Source: an uncultured Bacilli bacterium
GTDB taxonomy: Bacteria > Bacillota_I > Bacilli_A > RF39 > UBA660
NCBI GenBank assembly: GCA_934096035.1
Contig: CAKOKX010000001.1
Coordinates: 682,001 to 746,000, forward strand
DNA length: 64,000 bases
Direction: 5' to 3'
Shown: positions 42,975 through 52,412 of the stretch, in pieces
Numbering within the stretch: the stretch's first letter is position 1
Layout: each line of letters starts with the position of its first letter
Program-made: the position numbers and the translations under genes
The notes under the pieces: model-generated
Databases searched by the model: none
Told to the model about the DNA's origin: nothing
Seen by the model: only the letters and a program-made list of their open reading frames with translations

Positions 42975-44385
42975 TTAGTATTTTTTTAGTTAAGTTTGGA
43001 TTTGCTTTACCTCTAGTTTCTTTCATTACTTGACCCACAAAGTAATCAAAAAGATTGGTTTTTCCATTTTTATATGCTTCAACTTGACTTGTATTATTAT
43101 TTAATATATTATCTATAATAATTTCAAGTTCATTACTATCAGATAATTGAGCATTATCTTTACTAATAAAGTTTTTAGGTTCTTTTTGTTCTTCTAAAGA
43201 CTTATTAAATATTTCTTTAGCTTGTTTAGAAGAAATATTTCCATTTTCTAACTCAGTAATAATTTGATTTAATAAATTAGGTTTTAAGTAAAATTCATTT
43301 AAACTAACAGCTTCTTTATTTAAGTATGCAATTATATTTACAATTAAATAATTAGCAGCAATTTTTTTATCCATTCCTAAACTTACACATTCTTCAAAAT
43401 AATCAGCATATTCCTTAGTTTTAATAATTATATTAGCGTCATATTCACTTAATCCATACTCATTTATATATTTAATCTTTCTTTCATTAGGAAGAACTGG
43501 AATACATTTTTTTATTTCTTCAACCCAGTTTTGATCTATTTTATATTTAGGAATATTAGGTTCCACAAAATATTTATAATCTATTGCATCAGCCTTAGTA
43601 CGCATTCTTTTCGTAGTACCACTTTCTTCATCCCATCTTCTAGTTTCTTGTACTACTTCATCATATCTTCCCTTATCTTTTAATTTACTTTGTCTTTCTA
43701 TTTCATATTTAATAGTTTCATAAACATTACCAAATGAGTTAACATTTTTAACTTCAACTTTTGTACCTAACTCCTTAGAATCTACATCCATTATAGATAC
43801 ATTAACATCGCATCTTATTTGACCTTTTTTAGTATCAGCATCAGATATATCGGCATATTGATATATTCTTCTCATCTCTTCCAAGAAGGCAACTGCTTCT
43901 TCAGGTGATTCAATACAAGGTTCAGTAACAAGTTCAAGTAATGGAACACCTGCTCTATTATAGTTAATCAATGATACATCTGTAAAATGGTCCATTGAAG
44001 CAGAATCTTCTTCTAAATGAATATCATGAATAAGGATTTCTTTTGTTGTTCCATTACAATCAATTTTTATCGAACCATTTACCCCAACTGGATCATGCAT
44101 TTGGGTAATTTGATATCCTTTAGGTAAATCTGGATAATAATAATTCTTTCGATCAAAGTACATATATTCTGGTAACTTACAATTAAGTATTAAAGCAGCC
44201 ATAATTGCTTTTCTAATAGCTTCTTTATTTACCATAGGAAGAGTTCCTGGAAATCCCATATCTACAGGTCTAACATTTATATTAGGTATTTCACTAAAAT
44301 CATTTTTTGCACTTGAAAATACTTTCGTATTACAATTCATTTCACAATGCATTTCAAGACCAATTACTGCTTTATATTTATTCAT
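42958..44385 (-). CDS. gatB: Asp/Glu-tRNA amidotransferase subunit B
   Basis: 475 residues from ATG 44385, which follows AGGTGAT; an earlier in-frame ATG overlaps gatA further. Hallmarks include VIGLEMHCEMNCNTKVFSSA, NINVRPVDMGFPGTLP, and GQIRCDVNVSIM. The tail domain ends with QVMKETRGKANPNL. GatB activates and binds the mischarged tRNA. With AsnRS also present, the complex probably serves Gln-tRNA formation. Last gene of the gatCAB operon, eight-base overlap with gatA. Confidence 0.97.
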   Translation of the reverse strand: MNKYKAVIGLEMHCEMNCNTKVFSSAKNDFSEIPNINVRPVDMGFPGTLPMVNKEAIRKAIMAALILNCKLPEYMYFDRKNYYYPDLPKGYQITQMHDPVGVNGSIKIDCNGTTKEILIHDIHLEEDSASMDHFTDVSLINYNRAGVPLLELVTEPCIESPEEAVAFLEEMRRIYQYADISDADTKKGQIRCDVNVSIMDVDSKELGTKVEVKNVNSFGNVYETIKYEIERQSKLKDKGRYDEVVQETRRWDEESGTTKRMRTKADAIDYKYFVEPNIPKYKIDQNWVEEIKKCIPVLPNERKIKYINEYGLSEYDANIIIKTKEYADYFEECVSLGMDKKIAANYLIVNIIAYLNKEAVSLNEFYLKPNLLNQIITELENGNISSKQAKEIFNKSLEEQKEPKNFISKDNAQLSDSNELEIIIDNILNNNTSQVEAYKNGKTNLFDYFVGQVMKETRGKANPNLTKKILKDKLD

Positions 44386-45835
44386 TATTATCACCTACTA
44401 CCATATCTTTATAATTCATTTCAGATTCTAATGCATATGCTAAATTTAAAACAGTTTGATCATCATAACAATTACCTGTAATATTAACTCCAACAGGAAG
44501 GCCATTTATAAGCCCATTTGGTATTGTAATAGATGGAAATGCTCCGAAGTTACCAATTTGTAAATGATTTTCTAAAATAGATAATTCATCATCAGAAACT
44601 TGTTCCATAACATCTTTAATTAAAGGTGCTACTCCACTACCAACAGGCAAAATAAATGCATCATATTCTTTAAATAAATCTTTAAATTTATTTACAATTA
44701 ATCTTCTTACTCTACAAGCATTTAAGAAATATCTTTCTTGATTTTCTTTTTGCAATACATATGAACCTATTACAAATCTTCTTTTAATAAGGGGTGAAAA
44801 TCCTTTAGTTCTATAATCTTTAATCATGTCCATGATATTATCTCCAGTTCCTCTAGGGCCAAAAGATATTCCTGTTAAATTAGACATGTTGCTAGTAGCT
44901 TCAGCACAAGAAATACAAACATAAACACTAGGAATTGTACTAAGTAGAGTTTTATCTATAGATATTTCATCTACAATAACACCAATATTTCTTAGTTTTT
45001 CTATTGTTTCATTAAAGTTGTTTAAATGTAATTTTAATTCCTCACTAGCATTCGGATAATTACTAATATCAGTAATTTCTCTTATATAAAATAATTTCTT
45101 TTCATTCACATCTTTATTCAAATTTTCAAATAAATTTATATTGCTTGAATCCCAAGAAGTTTGGTCATTTTCATCTATACCTTTCATAGCATCAACTACT
45201 AATGCCGCATCACTAACACTTCTTGTTAAAACTCCACAAGTATCTAAACTAGATGCAAATGGAAATAAACCATATCTTGAAATCATTCCATAAGTAGGTT
45301 TATAGCCTACAATTCCACAGTATCCTGCAGGTTTACGAATAGAATCTCCAGTATCACTACCTAAAGCATAAGGATAAACACCTGCCGCAACACTACATGC
45401 AGAACCTGCTGAAGAACCACCACAAATTCTTGTATCGTCCCATGGGTTCTTGATAATTCCTGTGTGAGCAGTTAACCCAGTACCACCCATTCCAAATTCA
45501 TCTAAAGCAGTTTTAGCAACTCCAACAGCACCATTATTTTTCAAATTAACAATCGCAGTTGCATCAAAGAATGGCACATAATCTTTTAATGTATTACTAG
45601 AACCTGTAGATAAAATATCTTTCGTAGAATAATTATCTTTAATACCATAAGGAATCCCGCTTAAATAGTTATTTTCATCAAATTCCCCATTTGCATCATC
45701 AATTATAGTTACAAACGCATTACATTTTTTTTGTAATTCATAAGCATTACTAATTGAGTCTTTAATTAATTCCGCACTTGTAACTTCTTTATTTTTTAAC
45801 ATTTCATGAAATTCAATAATTCCTGGCTTTTTCAT
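44378..45835 (-). CDS. gatA: Asp/Glu-tRNA amidotransferase subunit A
   Basis: 485 residues, amidase-signature fold. The triad is visible: Lys in GIPYGIKDNYSTKD, cis-Ser in GGSSAGSACSVAAG and nucleophile Ser in ALGSDTGDSIRKPAGYCG. It releases ammonia from glutamine for the GatB site. Start codon overlaps the gatC stop by one base (TAATG on the minus strand). Confidence 0.97.
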   Translation of the reverse strand: MKKPGIIEFHEMLKNKEVTSAELIKDSISNAYELQKKCNAFVTIIDDANGEFDENNYLSGIPYGIKDNYSTKDILSTGSSNTLKDYVPFFDATAIVNLKNNGAVGVAKTALDEFGMGGTGLTAHTGIIKNPWDDTRICGGSSAGSACSVAAGVYPYALGSDTGDSIRKPAGYCGIVGYKPTYGMISRYGLFPFASSLDTCGVLTRSVSDAALVVDAMKGIDENDQTSWDSSNINLFENLNKDVNEKKLFYIREITDISNYPNASEELKLHLNNFNETIEKLRNIGVIVDEISIDKTLLSTIPSVYVCISCAEATSNMSNLTGISFGPRGTGDNIMDMIKDYRTKGFSPLIKRRFVIGSYVLQKENQERYFLNACRVRRLIVNKFKDLFKEYDAFILPVGSGVAPLIKDVMEQVSDDELSILENHLQIGNFGAFPSITIPNGLINGLPVGVNITGNCYDDQTVLNLAYALESEMNYKDMVVGDNNE

Positions 45836-46131
45836 TATCCCACCACCTTTGGAACACTAACAAAATCATCTTCTACAGAATCACAATTTTGTAATAAATT
45901 TTCAACTGGAATACTTTCTTTTGCAACATCTTCTCTTAATATAAAAGAAAAATCATCTAAAGTATGTGTCATAGGTTCAACTTTTTCTATATCAGGCATA
46001 TTTGCAATTTTTTCCATTGATTTTTCAATAACATCAAACTCTTTTAAAACCATATTATTTTCATCATCAGTTAAACCAATAAGCAATTTACCAGCATAAT
46101 CATCAATCATTTCTTTTGTAAATTTATTCAA
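45835..46131 (-). CDS. gatC: Asp/Glu-tRNA amidotransferase subunit C
   Basis: 98 residues, the small helical subunit that clamps GatA to GatB (YAGKLLIGLTDDENN, MEKIANMPDIEKVEPM). Order gatC-gatA-gatB is the usual one. Seven bases after the P-loop kinase gene. Confidence 0.92.
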   Translation of the reverse strand: MNKFTKEMIDDYAGKLLIGLTDDENNMVLKEFDVIEKSMEKIANMPDIEKVEPMTHTLDDFSFILREDVAKESIPVENLLQNCDSVEDDFVSVPKVVG

Positions 46132-46138
46132 AAGTACT

Positions 46139-46681
46139 TCACTCCTCTATATTATTTAAAATTTCATCTAATCTATTATGAAAATCATTAATTGTACCAT
46201 TGTTGAAAATATAATAATCAGCATAAGCTATTGGTCCCGCCTTAGCAATATTTTCAATTTCTGAAATATCTCTTTTTATAGCATCAGATTCACTAAAAGG
46301 TCTTTCAATTCTCTTAGAAAGTCTATCATATCTAATTTTTTTATCTGCAACAACTGCAATCGTAGTCATATTAAATTCATTATTTAAAATAACTAATTCA
46401 TCCCACGAATAAAGTCCATCAAGAACAACATCATTATTTAAAGATAATTCTTTAATAGTTGGAAGTAAAACTTTAGCATAAGCTCCCATCCCAAGTTCAC
46501 TACGAAGTTTTTCTCTCATCATTTTTTCATTATCCGGAGTTATATCTAGACCATTTTCTTTTAATTTATCCATTGTAACTCCACCGAAATAAACCCTTTT
46601 ATAACCCAATCCAATCAAATACTCACTAGCAACAGATTTACCACTACCGCACATTCCAACAATTGCAATAATTTTTCCCAT
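46139..46681 (-). CDS. P-loop nucleotide kinase (dephospho-CoA/adenylate-kinase-like)
   Basis: 180 residues with Walker A VGMCGSGKSVASEYL (about residues 7-15), a mid-chain LDGLYSWDEL and a LID-like segment RYDRLSKRIERP. It resembles dephospho-CoA kinase and archaeal-type AAA nucleotide kinases but does not show the full CoaE pattern; the substrate is undecided. It sits between asnS and gatC in what appears to be one operon. AGAGGG precedes the ATG. Confidence 0.75.
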   Translation of the reverse strand: MGKIIAIVGMCGSGKSVASEYLIGLGYKRVYFGGVTMDKLKENGLDITPDNEKMMREKLRSELGMGAYAKVLLPTIKELSLNNDVVLDGLYSWDELVILNNEFNMTTIAVVADKKIRYDRLSKRIERPFSESDAIKRDISEIENIAKAGPIAYADYYIFNNGTINDFHNRLDEILNNIEE

Positions 46682-46690
46682 AAAAACCCT

Positions 46691-48067
46691 CTAAAATTCA
46701 CATGAACCAGGTGTTCTTGGATAAGGAATAACATCACGAATATTTTCAATGCCTGTTAGATACATAATAAGTCTTTCAAATCCCATTCCAAATCCTGAAT
46801 GAATGCATCCACCATATCTTCTTAGATTTACATACCATTCAATGCTTTCTTCTTCTACACCTAATTCTTTCATTCTAGCCAGTAAAACATCTAATTTTTC
46901 TTCTCTTTGTGATCCACCAATAAGTTCACCAGCTCCTGGTACTTCTAAATCAACACCAGCAACAGTTTTTCCATCTTCATTTAATTTCATGTAATATGCT
47001 TTAATTCCTGCTGGCCAATTTTTAATAAATACTGGAACACTAAAATGATTTGTTAACCATCTTTCATGTTCTTTAGCAATATCTTCTTCATAAGATGGTT
47101 CAAATTCCCATTTTTCACCACTATTTTTTAATAAATCAATTGCTTCTTTATGATCAATTCTTATAAAAGTACTATTTGCTACATTTTCTAATTTTGCTTT
47201 TAATCCTTTTTCTACAAATTTATCAAAGAAATCAATTTCATCTGGACAATTTTCTAAAACATATTTAACAATATATTTTAGGAAATCTTCTTCAATATCC
47301 ATTAAATCATTGATATCTGCAAAAGCTATTTCAGGTTCAATCATCCAGAATTCATTTGCATGAGTCTTAGTATTTGAATTTTCTGTTCTAAAAGTTGGCC
47401 CAAAAGTATAAATCTTACTAAATGCTAAAGCAAATGTTTCGCCATGAAGTTGTCCTGAACCAGTAATAAATGTCTTTTTATTAAATAAATCTTTACTAAA
47501 GTCTACTTTCCCATCTTTTTTTGGTAGATTATCAAAATCAAATGTAGATACTTTAAACATTTGATCACTACCTTCACAATCTGCAGTTGTTAAAAGTGGT
47601 GTATGAACATAAATATAATTTCTATCTTGGAAATATTTATGAATGGCATAAGCTGCTACACTTCTTACTCTAAATACTGCTTGAAAAGTGTTAGCTCTAG
47701 GTCTTAAATATGCAATACTTCTTAAAAATTCCATACTATGTTTTTTAGGTTGTAATGGATAATCTTCAGAGCAATCTCCCAACAATTTAATACTTTTAGC
47801 TTTTAATTCATAATCTTGTCCACTGCCTTCAGATTTAACAAAATTCCCGATAACCTCAATACTTGAACCATCATGTAATTTTACAAGATTACTAAAATCT
47901 TCTAATTCATTTGTATATACTACTTGTAAGTGTTTAAAACTAGTTCCATCTGAAAAATCAATAAAACCAAATTCCTTTTGAGGTCTATGATTTCTAATCC
48001 AACCACTTATCTTAATTTCCTTATCTAAATATTCTTCACTACTCTTTTGTAATTCTTTAATTGTCAT
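46691..48067 (-). CDS. asnS: asparaginyl-tRNA synthetase
   Basis: 458 residues, class IIb. The N-terminal OB anticodon domain contains ISGWIRNHRPQKEFGFIDF. Class II motif 2 appears as FGPTFRTENSNTKTHANEFW and motif 3 as GCIHSGFGMGFERLIMYLTG. FRTE-NSNT-TRHL-like spacing separates AsnRS from AspRS. Having AsnRS means Asn-tRNA is made directly. Its start overlaps the preceding unknown gene by 11 bases. Confidence 0.96.
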   Translation of the reverse strand: MTIKELQKSSEEYLDKEIKISGWIRNHRPQKEFGFIDFSDGTSFKHLQVVYTNELEDFSNLVKLHDGSSIEVIGNFVKSEGSGQDYELKAKSIKLLGDCSEDYPLQPKKHSMEFLRSIAYLRPRANTFQAVFRVRSVAAYAIHKYFQDRNYIYVHTPLLTTADCEGSDQMFKVSTFDFDNLPKKDGKVDFSKDLFNKKTFITGSGQLHGETFALAFSKIYTFGPTFRTENSNTKTHANEFWMIEPEIAFADINDLMDIEEDFLKYIVKYVLENCPDEIDFFDKFVEKGLKAKLENVANSTFIRIDHKEAIDLLKNSGEKWEFEPSYEEDIAKEHERWLTNHFSVPVFIKNWPAGIKAYYMKLNEDGKTVAGVDLEVPGAGELIGGSQREEKLDVLLARMKELGVEEESIEWYVNLRRYGGCIHSGFGMGFERLIMYLTGIENIRDVIPYPRTPGSCEF

Positions 48068-49115
48068 TTTTCTTCCTTCTTTCTCTTTTTAAATGAGTAT
48101 TTAAACTCTTAATGAAATCATTTTTATTATAAGCATCTTTAAAATATATTTTTAAATTTATGCTAACTAAAATATATTGTTTCATAAGTTCTTCAAATTC
48201 AAATTCACTACCACGCAAAGCTAAATTAATAGTTCTTTCAATATTAATACCTAATACATGCATTGCCATTATTGCATCAAGAAAATCTTCAGAATGATTT
48301 GTAATAAATGCTGTAACTATTTTATATTCTTCTTGTTCACTAGTAAATTCACTAACATTACTCCACCACTCTAATAATAAATGTCCTGTTTTACTAATAT
48401 TCTCTTTAGAATTTAACCATTCATTTACAGTCTTTTCTTCTTCATAGCTATAAAAATTATTTTCAATATCACTATGATCTTTATCAATATTGCTTTCAAT
48501 ACTTAATATAAAATCATTTCTTAATGCTTGATATTTATCTTTATATAATAATTTTAAATTTCTAGAAATAACTAATATTTTATCTACTTCTTTTTCCAAA
48601 CAATTTTTCTTTATTGCTTCATCTATTATTTCTTTTATATTTTTTTCTTGCCAATTGCATATAAATATTGCTTCAAAAACATCATCTGGTCTTTTGCAAA
48701 TTAAATTGCTTAATATTTGATATTCATTTGAATCTTTAGAATATGTATTAGAATTTGCTAATAACTTTAATAATAAATTTTCTAAATAACTATGCTTAAC
48801 ATGTTCATTTTCATGTTTATTTTTATTTACATTTTCACTTAAGAACTTTTCTTCTAATAAATTACCATATCTAGTAGAAAAATTATCAGCTTTATTCTTT
48901 AAATAATTCATATTATCTACAAATCTATTGCCTATAGCATAATTTATAATAACTTTACTATTATACCCTAAAGAATATAAATAAGAAGTAATTTTTAAAG
49001 CATCATCAAGTTTTTCTTTTACAAACCTTGTAATTTTACACTTTGCTTTATAAGTATATACTTCTTCACTACTATAAAGTATCCAATTTAATACTATTTC
49101 TTCAATATAACCCAT
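48057..49115 (-). CDS. unknown helical protein, 352 aa
   Basis: Almost entirely helical by composition, rich in Lys, Glu, Asn and Leu, with two internal sections of similar texture. One is DVFEAIFICNWQEKNIKEII and the other DFLDAIMAMHVLGINIERTI, each preceded by a 'YQILS/YKIVT' element, which suggests a duplicated helical module. No known domain recognised. It lies between the HisRS-like gene and asnS, overlapping asnS by 11 bases, so it is co-translated with tRNA-charging genes. Confidence 0.65.
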   Translation of the reverse strand: MGYIEEIVLNWILYSSEEVYTYKAKCKITRFVKEKLDDALKITSYLYSLGYNSKVIINYAIGNRFVDNMNYLKNKADNFSTRYGNLLEEKFLSENVNKNKHENEHVKHSYLENLLLKLLANSNTYSKDSNEYQILSNLICKRPDDVFEAIFICNWQEKNIKEIIDEAIKKNCLEKEVDKILVISRNLKLLYKDKYQALRNDFILSIESNIDKDHSDIENNFYSYEEEKTVNEWLNSKENISKTGHLLLEWWSNVSEFTSEQEEYKIVTAFITNHSEDFLDAIMAMHVLGINIERTINLALRGSEFEFEELMKQYILVSINLKIYFKDAYNKNDFIKSLNTHLKRERRKKNDN

Positions 49116-49124
49116 AGTTCCTCC

Positions 49125-49832
49125 TTATATATTACCTAAGATATATTCAAGCACATCAGCTTCATCTATTTTTATTACTTCTTCAGTATAATTATCTTTA
49201 ATACTAATTATACCTTTAATTAAATTTTCATCATCTAACAATATATTAAATTTACTATTAACTTTTTCATTTAACACAACATTAATATTATTCATTCTTA
49301 AATCCTGTGCTATTTTTAAAGCATGATAACTTTCTTCTTCACTAATACCAATTATACTTACATCAATATTTACATCTAAAGCATTATCCCTAATAATGTT
49401 CATTACTTCATTAATTAATGTCTCAATATTAATTTTAATATTAATTTCATTATTATTTTTACATCCAACACCCATAATTACATCTTCATAAATATAATTC
49501 CAAGTTAATTCATTACTTTCAATATTATTTACACAATATATTTCCAACACTTCTAATAAGTTTAATATTTCATCATTACAACTAATACTTAATTCTATAT
49601 CCTCTAATCCAAATCTTTTAAATAAATTGTATCCTAAACTTATTGCTTCAACATCACTAACTAAATCATCCGAATTTTTTACATGAATTTCAATATCTTC
49701 TAAATTATTAGTATAATATTTATTACTATCTGACTTTCCTATAACAAATACATAATTATAATTATCCATATGTTGATTCAAAATTTCTATTAAATAATTA
49801 TACAGCCTTGTTTTCTTTCCACTCAATGTCAT
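49125..49832 (-). CDS. truncated, catalytically degenerate histidyl-tRNA-synthetase-like protein
   Basis: 235 residues from ATG 49832, after AAAGGA. The C-terminal 80 residues read as a HisRS anticodon-binding domain: VSIIGISEEESYHALKIAQD, then RMNNINVVLNE, GIISIKDNYTEEVIKI and a closing 'VLEYILGN'. The N-terminal part resembles the HisRS core around AISLGYNLFKRFGLEDIELS. Motifs 2 and 3 and the histidine-binding loop are not seen, so aminoacylation is not expected. In Bacillus hisS directly precedes aspS. Here a HisRS-derived protein follows aspS instead. A regulatory or tRNA-binding role is inferred. Confidence 0.6.
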   Translation of the reverse strand: MTLSGKKTRLYNYLIEILNQHMDNYNYVFVIGKSDSNKYYTNNLEDIEIHVKNSDDLVSDVEAISLGYNLFKRFGLEDIELSISCNDEILNLLEVLEIYCVNNIESNELTWNYIYEDVIMGVGCKNNNEINIKINIETLINEVMNIIRDNALDVNIDVSIIGISEEESYHALKIAQDLRMNNINVVLNEKVNSKFNILLDDENLIKGIISIKDNYTEEVIKIDEADVLEYILGNI

Positions 49833-49859
49833 ATTTATCAGTCCTTTCAATTACTCTTT

Positions 49860-49868
49860 ATTTTACCA
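49860..49868 (-). promoter_or_regulatory. internal promoter for the HisRS-like/asnS/gatCAB unit
   Basis: Minus-strand TGGTAAAAT (49868-49860) is an extended -10 located just past the terminator and 28 bases before ATG 49832. Confidence 0.4.
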
Positions 49869-49873
49869 TATTT

Positions 49874-49898
49874 AAAAAGGAAATAGAATACTATTTCC
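49874..49898 (-). terminator. terminator after the ART-like gene
   Basis: On the minus strand GGAAATAG/CTATTTCC (8 bp, loop TATT) followed by TTTTTAAA. It splits the aspS unit from the HisRS-like/asnS unit. Confidence 0.7.
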
Positions 49899-49942
49899 CA
49901 AATTTTTACAAAACTTTATTGGTAAACAAAAAGAAAGCATCA

Positions 49943-50665
49943 TTACTTTCCTTCATTTGTTTTTAGCCAAAGCATAAAATCATCTAATAAATCATATTTA
50001 GTATCTTTATAATTGTCATACACATATTTTAAAATATCAACTACATTAGCATCTAAAACATCCAATTTTACAACTCTGATATCCTTAGTCATAACATATC
50101 TTCTTCTAAATGTACTCATATTCCACGATTCCATTACTTTACTATCAAAATCACTATAATCACCATATATTTTTTTCATAATTAAATAATCTGTAGAATC
50201 TTTATCTAAATTATATTTTACTTTTACCTCATCATATTCATCTTTATTATAATCACATGCATTAGAAACATTAATAACTAAGTATGTACATTCTAACATA
50301 TCGTGATAATATTTAGTAAATACAGTATTTTTCTTATATTCGTCATTTTTATACTCATTACTTAAAAATTCTTTAGTCCACTCATACATTTTAGTTTTAA
50401 ATACATCATCATCATATTTTTTTCTTAAGTTTTTTTCTCCATATGTATTATTCATCATCCATTTAAGATAGACATCATGATATTTTAACATACCATTTAC
50501 ACCCGTCGAAAAATAAAGTCTTCTAGAACTATCAACCATCGCCAAACTAGCACTAATCTCTGGAGTTAAGTTATTTTTTTCAATACGAGCTAAATCAATT
50601 GTTTTCGTAAAATGAAAATATGCTCTATCAAAATCTAAATCACACAAATTTACCCTTCTTAACAT
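49943..50665 (-). CDS. unknown protein with ADP-ribosyltransferase-like features
   Basis: 240 residues. The N-terminal segment AYFHFTKTIDLARIEKNNL...LYFSTGVNGML has the texture of small ADP-ribosyltransferase/RNA 2'-phosphotransferase folds (an H-F-T strand, a helix 'I...L.P', then Y-F-S-x-G). The conserved catalytic residues of those enzymes are not all identifiable, so the fold is a suggestion only. It follows aspS by seven bases and therefore falls under T-box control. Confidence 0.55.
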   Translation of the reverse strand: MLRRVNLCDLDFDRAYFHFTKTIDLARIEKNNLTPEISASLAMVDSSRRLYFSTGVNGMLKYHDVYLKWMMNNTYGEKNLRKKYDDDVFKTKMYEWTKEFLSNEYKNDEYKKNTVFTKYYHDMLECTYLVINVSNACDYNKDEYDEVKVKYNLDKDSTDYLIMKKIYGDYSDFDSKVMESWNMSTFRRRYVMTKDIRVVKLDVLDANVVDILKYVYDNYKDTKYDLLDDFMLWLKTNEGK

Positions 50666-50672
50666 AGTAATC

Positions 50673-52412
50673 CTACAAATCTAATTTTATATGTGCTTCT
50701 TTTAATTGTTCAGGGAAAGCTTCTCCAGGGCATCCCATCATAGCATCTGCACCATTTGCTCCAATTGGGAATGGTACAATCTCCCTAATATTTTCTTCAT
50801 CTTTTAAAAGCATTATAATTCTATCAATACCAGGGGCCATACCAGCATGTGGAGGTGCTCCATATTTAAATGCTTCATATAAACTTGGAAATTTGCTTCT
50901 TACAACATCCTCATTATAACCAACAAGTTCAAAGGCTTTTTTAAGAATTTCCGGAGAATGGTTACGAACTCCACCAGAAGCCATTTCATATCCATTACAA
51001 ACAAAATCATATTGGAATGCTTCAATTTCAAATGGATTTTTATTATTTAGAGCATTTAAGCCACCTTTTGGCATACTAAATGGATTGTGTGAAAATTCAA
51101 TTGCTCCAGTATCTTCATTTTCTTCATAGAAAGGAAAATCATTTATAATACAAAATTCATATCTATTTTTATCAATTAAATCAAGTTCATTACCTAATTT
51201 AGTTCTTAAGTTACCCATAATTCTTGCACATCTTTTTTTATCTGCAACAATAAATAAAGCATCATTTTCATGTAAATTCATTCTTTTAATTAATTCATTT
51301 TTAACTTCATCACTCATAAATTTAGTTAAAGATGATTTTAATTCCATACCAGTTTTTACTTGAATATAACCTAAATTACCATGAAGTCCTTTTACATATT
51401 CTTCCATAGATTTATACCACGAATTAGATTTTTCAATATTTTCTACTTTAATACATCTAACAACTGTATCTTTAAATGGAGCAAAATCACTTTTATTCAT
51501 TATATCAGATATATCTTCAATTATTAATGGATTTCTTAAATCTGGTTTATCGCTACCATATTTTAATATCGCATCTTTAAATTTAATTCTTCTAAATGGA
51601 GCTGGACTTACATACTTATCACTAAATGTACTAAATACATCATAAAATACTTTTTCACCAACTTTATATACATCTTCATCAGTTGCAAAACTCATTTCAA
51701 AGTCTAATTGATAAAATTCCCCATATAATCTATCACTTCTTGGATCTTCATCTCTAAAGCAAGGTGCTATTTGGAAATACTTATTAAATCCAGAAACCAT
51801 TAATAATTGTTTAAAGATTTGTGGTGATTGAGGTAGCGCATAAAACTTACCTGCGAATTTTCTTGAAGGAATTATAAAGTCTCTGGCTCCTTCTGGACTA
51901 GTGGCAGTAATAATTGGAGTTTGTACTTCCAAAAAGTCCATTTCTTTCATAGTTTTTCTTAAGAAATCCATAATCTTACTTCTAAATATAATATTATCAT
52001 GAACTTCTTTATTTCTTAAATCTAAATAACGATATTTAAGTCTTGTATCTTCATTAGATTCTTTAGACTTATTAATTTCAAATGGTAAAACATTTACACA
52101 ATCTCCAAGAACTTCAAGTGTTTCAAGTCTAACTTCAATTTCTCCAGTTTTCATGTTCTTGTTAACCATATCAGGTGTTCTTGCTTCAACTACTCCAGTA
52201 ATTGTAACTGTTGCTTCACGATGTAAATTCTTATATCTTTCTACATCTTCAGATATTAATTGCACAATCCCGGTTTCATCTCTTAGCGTAATAAATACTA
52301 AATTACCAAGATTTCTAATACTATTAACCCATCCTGCTAACCTAATATTCTTACCAATATATGAAGAATCTACTTCTCCACAATAAATATCTCTGTACAT
52401 ATTTTCTTTCAT
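50673..52412 (-). CDS. aspS: aspartyl-tRNA synthetase
   Basis: 579 residues, bacterial-type AspRS. OB domain GWVNSIRNLGNLVFITLRD; catalytic core with SPQIFKQLLMVSGFNKYFQI, motif 2 CFRDEDPRSDRLYGEFYQLD, a GAD insertion domain, and motif 3 PHAGMAPGIDRIIMLL. GGAGG lies ten bases before the ATG. Expression is controlled by the T-box leader directly upstream. Confidence 0.97.
   Translation of the reverse strand: MKENMYRDIYCGEVDSSYIGKNIRLAGWVNSIRNLGNLVFITLRDETGIVQLISEDVERYKNLHREATVTITGVVEARTPDMVNKNMKTGEIEVRLETLEVLGDCVNVLPFEINKSKESNEDTRLKYRYLDLRNKEVHDNIIFRSKIMDFLRKTMKEMDFLEVQTPIITATSPEGARDFIIPSRKFAGKFYALPQSPQIFKQLLMVSGFNKYFQIAPCFRDEDPRSDRLYGEFYQLDFEMSFATDEDVYKVGEKVFYDVFSTFSDKYVSPAPFRRIKFKDAILKYGSDKPDLRNPLIIEDISDIMNKSDFAPFKDTVVRCIKVENIEKSNSWYKSMEEYVKGLHGNLGYIQVKTGMELKSSLTKFMSDEVKNELIKRMNLHENDALFIVADKKRCARIMGNLRTKLGNELDLIDKNRYEFCIINDFPFYEENEDTGAIEFSHNPFSMPKGGLNALNNKNPFEIEAFQYDFVCNGYEMASGGVRNHSPEILKKAFELVGYNEDVVRSKFPSLYEAFKYGAPPHAGMAPGIDRIIMLLKDEENIREIVPFPIGANGADAMMGCPGEAFPEQLKEAHIKLDL

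Noticed and set aside
40935..46681. HerA-like gene plus P-loop kinase as a defence system
   Set aside because: No effector or nuclease is adjacent, the kinase belongs to the asnS-gat operon, and each has its own housekeeping-type context.
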